DNA of 64,000 nt from Astragalus membranaceus (GCA_039519185.1 CM076846.1:153746406-153810405); one strand, 5' to 3'; numbered from the stretch's first letter, positions 1 to 12,469 are shown. Notes: generated by a model not told the origin, from the letters alone. Translations and numbers: made by a program.

Positions 1-2333
1 AATATTAGAGTACTATAAGAATTTAAATAAAAATCATTACTACTTACCTCTTGTAATTCGCCATTTGCAAATAGTCTTTTTACTAATGTCCAGATTCTAA
101 TATTCAGCAATAAAAATACAATAGATGACTTTTGTCAATAGCTAATAAAGGAAAAATTAAGAAAGTAATTATATGAATATGAATAAAAAAAGAGCCCAAT
201 AAACTTTATATATCATAATAACTTACTTTGCCGGATGTTAAACCATATTTTGTTTCAATTTGTTTTGCAATATTTTGCACTTTATTGATTGTTGGAAATG
301 CTTTTGGTTGATTATTTTGTGAGGCTACAAGTTGGAAATACAAATTTTAAATAAATCCTTTTAAAGTAGATTCATCTGCTTTAAGAGCATATTTCCAAAT
401 ATCCAAGTTTGCAAGATTTGCAATTTCAATTAACTTCTCGTTCACCGAAAAAACACATAGGGGGTGATTGATTCTTGGATACTTGGAAAGATGCTCTTCA
501 AGTAGATGAATCTACTTTGAAAGATTTCTTCAAAATTTGTATTTCCCACTTGTAGTCTCACAAATTAATGAACTTGAAGCATTTCCAACAATCAATGAAG
601 TCCAAAAAATTGCAAAACAAATTGAAACAAAATATGGTTCAACATCCGGCAAAGTAAGTCATTATGATATATAAAGTTTATTAAACTCTTTTTTTATTCA
701 CATTCACATAATGACTTTCTTAATTTTTCCTTTATTAGCTATTGAGAAAAGCCATCTATTGTATTTTTATTGCTGGATATTGGAATTTAGAAATTAGTAA
801 AAAGATACTCGCAGCGAATTACAGGAGGTAAGTAGCAATGATTTTTATCTAAATTCTTATAATACTCTAATATTGTAATAAATGTTTCACACATGTCCAA
901 ATGTTGATATTCATTTTGTGGTTTCGAGGAAACATTTATTTAATAAAAATCATTACTACTTACCTCCTTTAATTCGCCATCTGCAAATAGTCTTTTTACT
1001 AATGTCCAGATTCCAATATCCAGCAATAAAAATACAATAGATGACTTTTGTCGATAGCTAATAAAGGAAAAATTAAGAAAGTAATTATATGAATATGAAT
1101 AAAAAAAGAGCCCAATAAACTTTATATATCATAATAACTTACTTTGCCGAATGTTGAACCATATTTTGTTTTAATTTTTGTTTTGCAATTTTTTGGACTT
1201 CATTGATTATTTGAAATGCTTCAGGTTCATTATTTTGTGGGGCTACAAATGGGAAATACAAATTTTGAATAAATCATTTTAAAGTAGATTCATCTGCTTG
1301 AAGAGCATATTTTCAAATATCCAAGTTTGCAAGATTTGCAATTTCAATTAACTTCTCGTTCACTGAAAAAACACAGGGGATGATTGATTCTTGGATACTT
1401 GGAAAGATGCTCTTCAAGTAGATGAATCTACTTTGAAACATTTTCATCAAAATTTGTATTTCCCACTTGTAGCCTTAAAAACTAATGAACCTGAAGCATT
1501 CCCAACAATCAATGAAGTCCAAAAAATTGCAAAACAAATTGAAACAAAATATAGATTCAACATCCGGTAAAGTAAGTCATTATGATATATAAAGTTTATT
1601 GCGCTCTTTTTTATTCACATTCACATAATGACTTTCTTAATTTTTCCTCTATTAGCTATCGACAATAGCCATCTATTGTATTTTTATTGCTGAATATTGG
1701 AATTTAGAAATTAGTAAAAAGATACTCGCAGCGAATTACAGGAGGTAAGTAACAATGATTTTTATCTAAATTCTTATAGTACTCTAATATTGTAATAAAT
1801 ATTTCACACATGTCCAAATGTTGATATTCATTTTGTGGTTGTGAGGAAACATTTATTACAATATTAGAGTACTATAAGAATTTAAATAAAAATCATTACT
1901 ACTTACCTCTTGTAATTCGCCATTTGCAAATAGTCTTTTTACTAATGTCCAGACTCCAATATTCAGCAATAAAAATACAATAGATGACTTTTGTCAATAG
2001 CTAATAAAGGAAAAATTAAGAAAGTAATTATATGAATATGAATAAAAAAAGAGCCCAATAAACTTTATATATCATAATAACTTATTTTGCCGGATGTTGA
2101 ACCATATTTTGTTGCAATTTGTTTTGCAATATTTTGCACTTTATTGATTGTTGGAAATGCTTTTGTTTCATTATTTTCTGAGACTACAAGTGGGAAATAC
2201 AAATTTTAAATAAATCCTTTAAAAGTAGATTCATCTGCTTGAAGAGCATATTTTCAAATATCCAAGTTTGCAAGATTTGCAATTTCAATTAACTTCTCGT
2301 TCACCGAAAAAACACATAGGGGATGATTGATTC

Positions 2334-2534
2334 TTGGATACTTGGAAAGATGCTCTTCAAGTAGATGAATCTACTTTGAAACATTTTCTTCAAAATTTGT
2401 ATTTCCCACTTGTAGCCTCAAAAACTAATGAACCTGAAGCATTCCCAACAATCAATGAAGTCCAAAAAATTGCAAAACAAATTGAAACAAAATATGGTTC
2501 AACATCCGGCAAAGTAAGTCATTATGATATATAA
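2334..2534 (+). pseudogene. Separase-like exon copy, identical to 3277-3477
   Basis: This open stretch encodes 66 residues corresponding to residues LDTWKDAL onward in the exon at 63278-63637. It opens at a TTG inside the exon, so it is not a true start. The donor after GGC AAA (gtaagt) and the acceptor of the next exon (tttattag, near 2597) are preserved. In the following exon the frame is lost near ctcgcagcgaattacagg, where the 63.7-kb copy reads LFANGELQE in frame. It is a pseudo-exon of a decayed copy. The encoded protein is identical to that of the copy 943 bp downstream, which suggests recent duplication or conversion. Confidence 0.75.
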
Positions 2535-3276
2535 AGTTTATTGAGCTCTTTTTTATTCACATTCACATAATGACTTTCTTAATTTTTCCTTTATTAGCTA
2601 TCGACAAAAGCCATCTATTGTGTTTTTATTGCTGAATATTGGAATCTAGAAATTAGTAAAAAGATACTCGCAGCGAATTACAGGAGGTAAGTAGCAATGA
2701 TTTTTATCTAAATTCTTATAGTACTCTAATATTGTAATAAATGTTTCACACATGTCCAAATGTTGATATTCATTTTGTGGTTGTGAGGAAACATTTATTA
2801 CAATATTAGAGTACTATAAGAATTTAAATAAAAATCATTACTACTTACCTCCTTTAATTCGCCATCTGCAAATAGTCTTTTTACTAATGTTCAGATTCCA
2901 ATATCCAGCAATAAAAATACAATAGATGGCTTTTGTCGATAGCTAATAAAGAAAAAAACTAAAAAAGTAATTATGTGAATATGAATAAAAAAAGAGCCCA
3001 ATAAACTGTATATATCATAATAACTTACTTTGCCGAATGTTGAACCAATTTTTTTTTTAATTTTTGTTTTGCAATTTTTTGGACTTCATTGATTGTTTGA
3101 AATGCTTCAGGTTAATTATTTTGTGGGGCTACAAATGGGAAATACAAATTTTGAATAAATCCTTTTAAAGTAGATTCATCTGCTTGAAGAGCATATTTTC
3201 AAATATCCAAGTTTGCAAGATTTGCAATTTCAAATAACTTCTCATTCACCGAAAAAACACAGGGGATGATTGATTC

Positions 3277-3477
3277 TTGGATACTTGGAAAGATGCTCTT
3301 CAAGTAGATGAATCTACTTTGAAACATTTTCTTCAAAATTTGTATTTCCCACTTGTAGCCTCAAAAACTAATGAACCTGAAGCATTCCCAACAATCAATG
3401 AAGTCCAAAAAATTGCAAAACAAATTGAAACAAAATATGGTTCAACATCCGGCAAAGTAAGTCATTATGATATATAA
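3277..3477 (+). pseudogene. Separase-like exon copy, identical to 2334-2534
   Basis: It encodes the same 66 residues as the exon 943 bp upstream, with the same TTG opening and preserved gtaagt donor. The next exon (from about 3541) has the same frame loss. It belongs to the last complete plus half-unit of the array. Confidence 0.75.
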
Positions 3478-3740
3478 AGTTTATTGAGCTCTTTTTTATT
3501 CACATTCACATAATGACTTTCTTAATTTTTCCTTTATTAGCTATCGACAAAAGCCATCTATTGTGTTTTTATTGCTGAATATTGGAATCTAGAAATTAGT
3601 AAAAAGATACTCGCAGCGAATTACAGGAGGTAAGTAGCAATGATTTTTATATAAATTCTTATAGTACTCTAATATTGTAATAAATGTTTCACACATGTCC
3701 AAATGTTGATATTCATTTTGTGGTTGTGAGGAAACATTTA

Positions 3741-4085
3741 TTACAATATTAGAGTACTATAAGAATTTAAATAAAAATCATTACTACTTACCTCTTGTAA
3801 TTCACCATTTGCAAATAGTCTTTTTACTAATGTCCAGATTCCAATATTCAGCAATAAAAGTACAATAGATGACTTTTGTCGATAGCTAATAAATGAAAAA
3901 TTAAGAAAGTAATTATATGAATATGAATAAAAAGAAGAGCCCAATAAACTTTTTATATCATAATAACTTTCTTTGCCGGATGTTGAACCATATTTTGTTT
4001 CAATTTTAATAAATGTTTCACACATGTCCATTTTTCGAGTCTCAAAAAATAATAGCAGCCATTTTTTAGCTGGAATATTCTTCAA
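3741..4085 (-). pseudogene. Last inverted separase-like unit, fused to an upstream-exon piece
   Basis: The reading frame of 114 residues opens with a KNIPAKKWL...FETRK segment, matching SLKNIPIRKWLPVLCETRR in the exon at 63278-63637. It then jumps to the IETKYGSTSGK end of the same exon, so the DTWKDAL middle is deleted. It reads through the intron into the exon ending LFANGELQE. Homology stops near 4100, where the sequence changes to an ataggggtgg-type transposon end. This unit alone shows that the array parent included sequence upstream of the repeated exon pair. Confidence 0.7.
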
Positions 4086-4112
4086 ACTAAAAATTTTAGT
4101 TGCGACTTCCCA

Positions 4113-4178
4113 TTAGGGGTGGACAATTTCAGCGAACCCGCATAACCCGACTGAGACCTGAATTGAAAAATTGCCGTC
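4113..4178. mobile_element. Possible end of a hAT-type element
   Basis: The stretch begins taggggtggacaa, similar to the hAT terminus at 9331 (taggggtgttcaa). No partner end or 8-bp target duplication was found, and the gypsy LTR begins directly after it. It is probably a fragment. Confidence 0.3.
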
Positions 4179-6856
4179 TGTAACATCCCTAGTTTTCTCA
4201 ATTTCGGATTACGAAATTAACTAACGACTTATTTTTCGATTAGATGATAAATCAGGTCATTGATATGCAATTTTGTGGAAGCAATGTTTAGTCGCTCAAG
4301 CATATGAAATACGTGGATATTATTCGCATTGGGTGCACCGTTATGGGAATCAGAGAGTAAGGGCAAAATGGTTAATCCCCTAGATTTCGATTTGTCAAAG
4401 TTAGTAAAAGGCTATAGCGAAAGTGGTTATTCAAACCAAGTAATTTAACTAATCAAATTACTAATGATAGGAGATTGGTTGTTTGAAGTAGAAGGGAAAG
4501 TTTAAGTGAAGCTTGGGGGTGAGGTGCACTTTAGTCATTGTACTTTTTAAACACCTCAGCCTCTAACCAGCTGAACTTCCTCACACCCCCCCTCACTTAT
4601 TGCAAAACCTAAAACTGAAAGAAAAAGAAAAGGAAAACAGAATTGGAGGAGAGAAAGAGAGAGTAGGGGGCGAAGGAAAGGAGAGGAAGAAGGAACCACC
4701 ACCACATGTCATCTCCTTGCATGTAAGTCCCTTCTCAGCCACTTCACTCCATTTTCGACCCTTTTCCTTCTAATACAAGTTTCAGAAGCTAATTCTCCCT
4801 GCTTCTTGACTTGCCATTTTCGAAGTCTTGAAGCTCCAAGTTTGAAGAAATGGAGTTTGAGTGATAGATAACCTTTCATGTGCAGTAGGAGCTAGAGGTG
4901 AAAACGTGAACCTACTTTGTGGAGTGGAAGGTGTTTTGTAGATGTAGAGCTGCTGGTACAGAAGATTGAAGCTCAATTCGTGGATTGCAAGTGATTGAGA
5001 TTGAAGATTCAAGTTCATCAAAGATTTCTGCAAAAAACCCGTTTGACATACCTTCAGTATTTACGTTATATCTCTCTGTACGAAACTCCTATGAACGTGA
5101 TATTTGTTCCTCTGAAAACTAGACACGAAGTGTTTCAATATGGGCACAAGAACCATTGGATTTCATTTGGAAATGAGAGTTATTGTGTCCACAAGTTTCG
5201 GTTATGAATCAGGCACTGTGCTGAACCAGTCCCCTTGTTTTCGCGATAACTCCTAGAATACTGGTTGCATGCGTTTGAAGTTTCCTCCATCAGAAAATAG
5301 ACAAAATTCTCTACGCAATGGGCACTGGGTTTCGAGTCGTCAAGATCGCGAGAGACATTAATTCCATACGCCGGAAAGGAAGTCAGTAGCAAGAATAGTG
5401 GAGGTTGCTGTTTAGAGGCCCGATCAAGTTCGATGCGCGTTCGTGATTACGGGAATTGTTCGAGAGGTTACCGTTCGATCGTTTCGTGCTCCGACGCGAA
5501 TTCTCGTAAGTTCGTCAAGCCGGTGAGTTTTACTCACGATTAGGGTTTTGTTCTATTATTTAAACTCAATTGAATTTACTGGTTCTATGACTTGTTTTGA
5601 ATTCGAACAAATTATCGAGTCGAAAACCGTTTTCCGAAATAATAACGTTTTACGGTTTTTATAAAAATGTGTGCGTTCTATGTGGTTTTTGATTAAATGT
5701 GTGAACTGGAATATTGTCTGGAATGCCTGGTATTGTAACTGTTTTCAGGTTGGAATTAGATTGGAAATCGAATTGGGCGCGGACAGAGAAACGAATTGAG
5801 AAATTGGAATTTGGAAATTTGTGACAGAACAGGACGCACAGACCACTTCGCAAAAGTGGAAATTGTTTTAGTGCATCACGCACGGGTCGTGCGCCACTGG
5901 GCACGGACCGTGCGTGAGGTTCTCTTACCGGACTCCGATTTTTCGTTTCGTCGTTCCTTTCGATCCCAAACCACTTCTGATCCTCTTTCCAACCAATTGC
6001 GATAGAATTGCCCAAATAAAATCAATGTTTTGAGTATGTTCAACTTGAGTTTTGGAAAAGGAGTTTTGAAAGTTTAATCGCTGGAAAAACCGAAACTTAG
6101 CTCGCGTGTGGGTTCATGTTCTGTATAGACCAACTGAATATATATCAAATGGTAATGTGATTATAATGCCGGATGTCTAACTTTGAATTCATCAAAACGG
6201 ATTATAGATTGAAAATAGATATTGATTATCTAGAACTTAAGAGACGGTCCAATGCGGACACGATATATATTTTAATATGTATCACGTTGGGTGACGACCC
6301 GACAACTAGCATACTAGGGAGGGAAGTCATGATCCCTTGCCTAGGCCTTGTATACGTTTTGGCGTGGTCAAACGTGGGTTACCGGGATTAGTGGTTCTTG
6401 CACGGCTGGTTTATGCTAAGTTAAGTACACGATTCACCGAGAGTAGTGGTTCTTGCACGGTCGGCGTTTCGATTAATCACTGGACATTGTTTGTCAACTT
6501 ATGTTGTAACGGTTTTATAATTGAACCGAGTGATAGTGAGGGGCATGGTAGAACTCACTGAGACAAGTTGTCTCACCCAATCATTGTTGTTTTTACAGAG
6601 AACAGGGAACGAGGAAGTGAACGGGATGTTCAGGTGTCACGCTCGAGGAGAAGATTGACTCAGTTCTAGTTGTTTATGTTTCCTGTCGTCGTCTCTGTAT
6701 TCGGTCTTATGACTCGAACTTGTATATTGTTTTATTTCATAGTTTCCGCTGTTTCTTGTAAGTATGTATATATCTGAACAGGAATTTTTATATTCTGATG
6801 TAAACCAAATTGTATATTTAGGTATTTCTTTGTTAAAGAAAAAACGGGGTGTTACA
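4179..6856 (+). mobile_element. Ty3/gypsy-type 5' LTR (2678 bp)
   Basis: It starts tgtaacatccc and ends ggggtgttaca, so both ends carry short inverted termini of the kind typical of Tekay/Del-like plant chromovirus LTRs. It is followed at once by a primer site complementary to initiator tRNA-Met. The LTR contains paired palindromes of the form cgcacggrtcgtgcg (5876-5912) and a conserved actcactgaga...tctcaccc block near 6555. No TSD could be assigned because the other end of the element is missing. Confidence 0.75.
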
Positions 6857-6858
6857 TT

Positions 6859-6870
6859 TGGTATCAGAGC
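6859..6870 (+). other. Primer-binding site (tRNA-Met)
   Basis: The string tggtatcagagc lies three bases after the LTR end. It is the classic initiator tRNA-Met primer site of plant LTR retrotransposons and fixes the 5' LTR orientation as plus. Confidence 0.85.
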
Positions 6871-7440
6871 GGTTCGGCCTTGTCGGACATAGTGACCGTC
6901 GGGTCAAGTATTAGGTCGAGTCAGCTAGGGACTTAGACAATTATGCGTCAGATGTTTTTAGTATATTATCTGACGTATTGACTCAAGATCCACTCAATGT
7001 TTCATGTAAATTACTGAAAATTATGGCAGTTAGTTGCCTAAGCCCCGAAGATGTCCGAAACCCTAAGCCATAGGATTCTCAGCCTTCTCGTTTCATCAAA
7101 GCGCACAGCAGAAGCAGAGGGCTACATATGACATTTGGGAACAACGATGGGCATCCGCGATAGTTCGAGGAAACTGTGGGCGACAGTTCAGTCAACGAGT
7201 AGATGCAACTAATGGGTCGCAAAGTAAGACGTCGTAGGTCTTGCCGAGAGTACCAGCTAAGAGAAACCATTGGACAATAGTAATGTCAGTATACTGAGAT
7301 CTATCAGATTAGTTAACACCCGAAACCCTGACCATTGAGTAGTCAACCTATTAGTTATCGAAATATTGTTTCACAGTGAATCTTACCTTCTGGTGTGAGT
7401 TCACCCCAGTTTAAGTAGCAGTTAAAGAAGTCCTTCTGGT
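6871..7440 (+). mobile_element. Truncated internal leader of the gypsy element
   Basis: About 570 bp lie between the primer site and the next LTR-like sequence. No gag, protease, reverse transcriptase or integrase reading frame is present, so the body of the element has been lost. Confidence 0.5.
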
Positions 7441-8872
7441 GTTAAGTTAGGATATTGATCGGAATGAGATTGGAATCGAAACGAAATGAAAATTTACACG
7501 AAACAGCAAGTTTTGGGCTACTGTCAATTACGCACGGATCGTTCCCTCTGGAGCACGGGTCGTGCGTAACCTACGCAAACCATGTTTTAAAAATTTAAGA
7601 CACGCACGGATCGTGCGCCTATGGAGCACGGATCGTGCGTTATGTCCAGTTTCAAAATGACCAAGTGCGTAAGACACGCACGGGTCGTGCGTCCCAGGAG
7701 CACGAACCGTGCGTGGGCTTCTGTTACCCTCTTTGAAAATACACCTTAGTCCATTCCAAATGATTACAATTCCTTTCTAATCAATTCCCCATGGTTCCCC
7801 AATGATAGAAATGTGTTATTATCATGGAATTAGGTATGTTTGAAAGAAATCTCATGAGTTATGAAATTCAAGAAAAACCGTACTTTAGCAAACGTGAGTG
7901 TACACAAGTCCAGATAAGATAACGGACCTAGGGTTCCATCATGTTAAGTAAATTATCTGATTGTAAGTCTATATAGCTATATAAACTCTCAATCCATGTA
8001 AAAAAAACAAACTAAGTTACTTTCCCAAGAGGAAAGGAAGATTACTTTCTCAAAAAGAAAGGTAGATGGTATACACCAAATAAAATGTGTATATCTAGGG
8101 TGACGACCCTGAGTTATTTAGCATACTTAGCTGAGGGGAGTCATGAATCCAAAGCTAGGACCCTAGCGTTATTCGGATAGAATTTCGAATTGGGGTTTCT
8201 GTAGATATTGGGCAATCAAGATTGTCTAGCATTATATCTCGGGTTGTGTTAAGCTAAAGAAAAGTAAAAGACATGTTATGTAGTCGCTTATTAGGGCTAC
8301 ATCAAGAAAGAAAGATTATAACGCGTAGTCGCTTATTAGGGCTACAAGTTACATGAAAATAATATGTGTCCACGTGGTTGCTTATGAGGGCCACGAGTTC
8401 AAAGATAAAGTTTAATAAACCGCTAGAGTTAGTCAGGGGTCTCGATAGGACTCACTGAGATAATGTTTATCTCACCCTTTATATATTGTGGTTTTTACAG
8501 AGAAGCAAGGGAAAGCAAAAGCGAAGAGGCACGGTTAGCAGGTGCGACTCATGGAGTCATTGGAGACTTGATTTCCTGTTTAGGCCTTTGTGCTTTTCTA
8601 GTTATTTTACCGATTGTATGACTATCACTGTATAAGTTGTAAAATCGTTTCCGCTACTTTATGTTTTTGAACATTGAACACCAGGGTTGTATAAGTCTTA
8701 AGTTGTAAAACTTAAGCATTTTCAGGAAGTACATGAGGTTCTGAGAACCGTTTGATATTTATTATAAAAATTTTAGTTTGTGTTCAACATTCATTAACCG
8801 GAAGTTACTCTGATGCGTGTCATTTAGTGCATTTCGGTAATTCTACATGTTAGAAATTATCGGGGTGTTACA
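7440..8872 (+). mobile_element. Partial second LTR of the same gypsy family
   Basis: Blocks match the LTR at 4179-6856 in the same order: paired cgcacggrtcgtgcg palindromes (7532-7720), a ggtgacgaccc...gtcatga block (near 8100), actcactgagata...tatctcaccc (near 8450), and the terminal ggggtgttaca ending at 8872. The 5' part is missing. No primer site follows. Confidence 0.65.
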
Positions 8873-9330
8873 CTTTCGGTTCCAATTCACTTCTAATCTT
8901 TTTCCCAATCAATTGTGTTGATATATACTTCACAAAAACATGGTTTTAAACCTAATTAACTTGGTTTTGAAGAAATGTTTTGAAAACTATAAATGTTTTG
9001 AAAAACCGAATTAGTGTATACGTGTGAGAAGAAGTGTTTTCGAATGAAATGAACTAAAACATTCTATTTATTAATTTTTGAATGACGCGGGATGATTATT
9101 AAATTATCTAAACCGGTTTATGGTACGTTCTATTTATTAAATGATGATTGATGCGGGACGATAATTAATTCATCTAAACCGGTCATTCCACTTGATATTG
9201 TATAATTGACGCGGGATGATCATTATTAAATCATCTAAACCAGTCTATGATTCTCGATATATAAATTATATCTAGTCGGGGTGACGACCCCTACGTGTTC
9301 GCATGCTAGGTGAGGGAAGTCATGAGCCAT
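8873..9330 (+). mobile_element. Third partial gypsy LTR, left piece
   Basis: It resumes with sequence equivalent to the middle of the first LTR (cggttccaattcacttctaatc) and includes the ggtgacgaccc...gtcatgagcc block. It is interrupted at 9331 by the hAT element and resumes at 11267. Confidence 0.6.
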
Positions 9331-11258
9331 TAGGGGTGTTCAAAACCGAACCAAACCAATAGGAGAACCGCAAACCGAACCAAACCGAAAACCGCAAAAA
9401 ACCGATTTCTGGCGGTTTAGTTCGGTTTTTTTTTCACTGAACCGAGCGGTTCGGTTCGGTTCTCGGTTCTCATTTCAGAAACCGAACCAAACCAAACCAA
9501 ACCGCTAAAATAATATTTGCATTTTTTTTAATATACTATTACTAGGCCCACACGGCCACACCAGCCCATTCTCACTCACGCAGCCCAATCTCACTCACTC
9601 TATTGGACCAAAATAAAAAAAGTTCAGTTTCACTCTGTTGTTGCATCTTCTGATCTCTCACCACAGTTCAGTTTCAACTTTCACGCACAAACCCTATCTC
9701 ACTCACTCTCTCAGCGAGCGGCCGAGCGCTGCGCAGCGACCACCCAGACGCCACGATTCACGGCTTCACGCAGACGCCGTCGCCTACTGATCTCTCTCAC
9801 TCTCAACGCACGGCACAACGCTTACCGATCTCTATCTCTCGCAACCGATCTCTCTCGCGCAACGCTTACCGATCTCATCTCTCTCACAGGTTCGATTCTT
9901 CAGTTAATTTTTTCTCAGTTCATTCTTGATTCATTTTCGTTTCTCAGTTCATTTTTTCTCAGCGATTGTTGTTACATTTTTTCTCAGTTCATTTTGGTTC
10001 GATTGTGCTTGTTACATTAGTTTCACTGTTATTAGTTTCACTGTTAATACATTGTGCTTGTTAATACATTTTTTCTCAGTTCATTTTGTTACATTAGTTT
10101 CACTGTTATTAGTTTCACTGTTAATACATTGTGCTTGTCTACTGGAGGTAGAGTTCTTAGTTCTTATAGGAGCTCTCTTACACCACACACTGTTGAGGCT
10201 TTAATTTGTGCACAAAATTGGCTAAGATCCTCCCCTTTGTCGGTGGATATTGAAGAGCTCTTGGAAGACTTGGAAAAGCTGGAAGAAGGTATATATGATT
10301 TGTAAATTCTATTTTGTGAAATTACAATTATTTCTTTTGTCTAACGTTTGTTAATATATTTGATACATTCGTAGAACTTGCTCCGATCCCACAACTGAAT
10401 GAAGGACTTTCTGATATTGAATCGGATGACGATTAGATGTATTTTCGAGCTAAATCAAATGAAATGGTATGTACTTGAATCCGGTTGAATCTTGTTAGAT
10501 TTTATTACTTTATCATTTGTTGATTTTAGTTACTGATTTTATTTACTGATTTGCTTTGGAGGACACTTGCTGGAGTAGTGGATAATGCCTTGGAGACTTG
10601 CTGGAGACTTGTTGAATTAGATTTTATTTTCTAGACTTGTTGAATTAGATTTTATTTTCTGTTTGAAGACTTGTTGAATTATGTTTGGAGACTTGTTGAA
10701 TTGTGCACTGATTTTATGTTGAATTGTGGAACATTATATTATGTTTGAAGACTCTGTTCTTCAAGTGGATAATGCAGTGCCAGACATTATAAATATTACT
10801 GCTATGAGTTCATTATAAGCGAATTCATTGTGTTCAATTGTTCATTATAAGCTTAGTGGGTACGTAATGACTGAAGAATAACAGAATTATGTTGAATTGC
10901 TGAATTGTTGGTGAATTGTGGAACATTATATTATATTATGTTTGAAATATTATGATTGCCAGGTGGTGCACTTGTGGAACATTATATTATGTTGATTTAT
11001 TTTGCCAGGTGCTGTGCGGTGGTGAATTATATTGAATTGTGCACTGATTTTATGTTGAATTGTTGAATTATATTGCCAGGTTAATTATTTTGTCTCGTCA
11101 AAAACCGAACAAAACCGAACCAATCCAAACCGCTTTGGTTTGGTTTGGTTTTTTTTTGAAGCCAACCGAACCAAACCAGACCGCATCTATTTTTTACCTC
11201 GCGGTTTGGTGCACTTTTTTGCTCAAAACCGAACCAAACCGCACCGCGAACACCCCTA
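9331..11258 (+). mobile_element. hAT element with 8-bp target duplication
   Basis: The ends are inverted repeats (taggggtgttc at 9331, gaacaccccta ending at 11258). The target duplication tgagccat lies at 9323-9330 and 11259-11266. Subterminal stretches rich in aaccgaaccaaacc lie at both ends in opposite orientation. An 8-bp duplication and this terminus are typical of hAT elements. Only the last exons of a transposase remain inside, so the element is non-autonomous. It lies inside a gypsy LTR and is therefore younger than that LTR. Confidence 0.9.
10135..10436 (+). pseudogene. Remnant of hAT transposase, C-terminal end
   Basis: Two exons are recognisable. Exon 10135-10288 encodes LSTGGRVLSSYRSSL followed by an IEELLEDLEKLEE tail. 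Exon 10375-10436 encodes a short acidic end finishing in SDIESDDD and a stop. A GT donor at 10289 and the acceptor gtag at 10371-10374 support the splice. The STGGRVL...RSSLTP pattern is that of the end of the hAT dimerisation region in plant RICESLEEPER/BED-type transposases. Everything upstream (BED finger, RNase H-like catalytic core) is missing, so it cannot be a functional transposase. Confidence 0.7.
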
Positions 11259-11266
11259 TGAGCCAT

Positions 11267-11279
11267 CAATCTAGGCCCC

Positions 11280-11367
<88 letters not shown>

Positions 11368-11368
11368 T

Positions 11369-11400
<32 letters not shown>

Positions 11401-11740
11401 GGTTCGCCTTTAGGGAAAGTACTATTGGCTATGGGGTTCACTTAAGCTTTCGGAGTTGGTGACGTGCTACAGAAAAAGATGTTGTTTCGTAATTCAAATA
11501 GAATTACTATGAGATGCTTGTAATTCATATTGAATTACTAGTGATTGTTTGTAATTCTTATCGAATTTCCAGTCAAAAGGATTCATAATTGAATCGAGAG
11601 CGTGGCTAGGGGTCACGGTAAAACTCACTGAGATATGTATCTCACCCTTTCATATGTTGTTGTTTTACAGAGAAACAGGGAAAAAAGAAGGCTAAGCGGG
11701 ACGAGTAGGCGAGGTGCCTAAGGAGTTGACTATGACATTA
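11267..11740 (+). mobile_element. Third partial gypsy LTR, right piece
   Basis: It continues the LTR interrupted by the hAT element. It carries the microsatellite at 11281-11402 and the block ggtaaaactcactgagatat...tctcaccc (near 11620), equivalent to positions near 6550 and 8450. The 3' terminus ggggtgttaca is not found, so the LTR is truncated. Confidence 0.55.
11281..11402 (+). repeat. (ATT)n-(GTT)n microsatellite
   Basis: A nearly perfect ATT run is followed by a GTT run. It accounts for the long leucine-rich reading frame across it, which is not a gene. Confidence 0.98.
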
Positions 11741-12279
11741 TGCCTTTGTCCATGTTTATGTTTTCCTCAAAAGAGACTTCTTAGCATTACATTTTACGTA
11801 TTTTACCACAAAAATTATTTTTCTTCACCAAACCGGTTATTGGAGACCGAACTACGTGTATTTGAAAAGTTATATTTTTTTCTGAACTCTAAAATACCCT
11901 AAAGTATACAAAAACACACTGCTTAGCATCTCACTTTACGTCTTTTGTCATGAAACTAAAAAAAATTCACCTAACCAAATATTATGGAACGAACTTCCCA
12001 TATTTGAACATCTAAAATTTGATCTAGCATTGCATTTTGCGTATTTTATCACGAAAATTATTTTTTTCTTCACTAAACCGGTTATTGGAGACCAAAATAC
12101 GTGTATTTGAACATATAGATTTTTTTTGAACTCTAAAATACCTTAAAACACACATCTCAAACATGAAAAAAAACAAAAAAAAAAGAAAAAAGTAGATAAT
12201 GTATGAAAAAAGAAAAAAAACTAAAAATTTGATGCAGTTCTCGTTCGCTGCTGCCGAGCCGCATTATATATAGAGATAA
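11741..12279. repeat. Threefold diverged repeat, AT-rich
   Basis: A block of the form tagcattrcatttt.cgtattttaycac...aaccggttattggagacc...acgtgtatttgaa occurs near 11780, 11930 and 12030 with decreasing similarity. No coding potential was seen. A poly-A/AAAAG stretch follows to 12230. Confidence 0.5.
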
Positions 12280-12310
12280 CTAGTAGGATGCCCGTGCATT
12301 CGCACGAGTG
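12280..12310 (-). mobile_element. Probable Helitron 3' terminus
   Basis: Read on the minus strand there is a short hairpin (cgtgc-gaat-gcacg), then about ten bases, then ctag followed by a T. That matches the Helitron 3' end (hairpin, then CTRR, inserted before T). The 5' TC end was not located. The element body would lie to the right. Confidence 0.45.
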
Positions 12311-12469
12311 CTTTCGTGTTATTTTTATGAATGAACTTAGACAGTATTTAAATAGTCTGAACATTACTCCGTGAAAATAAAGACAAATTTAAAGTAGATA
12401 AAAAAAGGAGTTTCAAATAAAAAATAGATAAATATTAAAATCTAAAAATGTAAAAGTATCATTTAAAAA

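Larger units (their letters stand above)
1..4085. repeat. Palindromic array of separase-like exon copies
   Basis: About nine half-units alternate in strand: minus about 1-400, 935-1320, 1858-2262, 2802-3205 and 3741-4085; plus about 478-880, 1391-1797, 2334-2736 and 3277-3680. Each carries the same exon pair: one encoding a DTWKDAL...FLQNLYFPLV stretch, then after a short intron one ending near LFANGELQE. Two kinds of symmetry centre alternate. One lies beside the first exon (near 440, 1355, 2297, 3240). The other is a loop of about 60 bp bounded by taaatgttt and aaacattta (near 910, 1830, 2770, 3710). The period is about 943 bp. The array continues beyond the left window edge. The parent is the gene fragment at 62482-63812. 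Confidence 0.9.

Noticed and set aside
11281..11413. Long leucine-rich reading frame
   Set aside because: It is translation of the ATT/GTT microsatellite.
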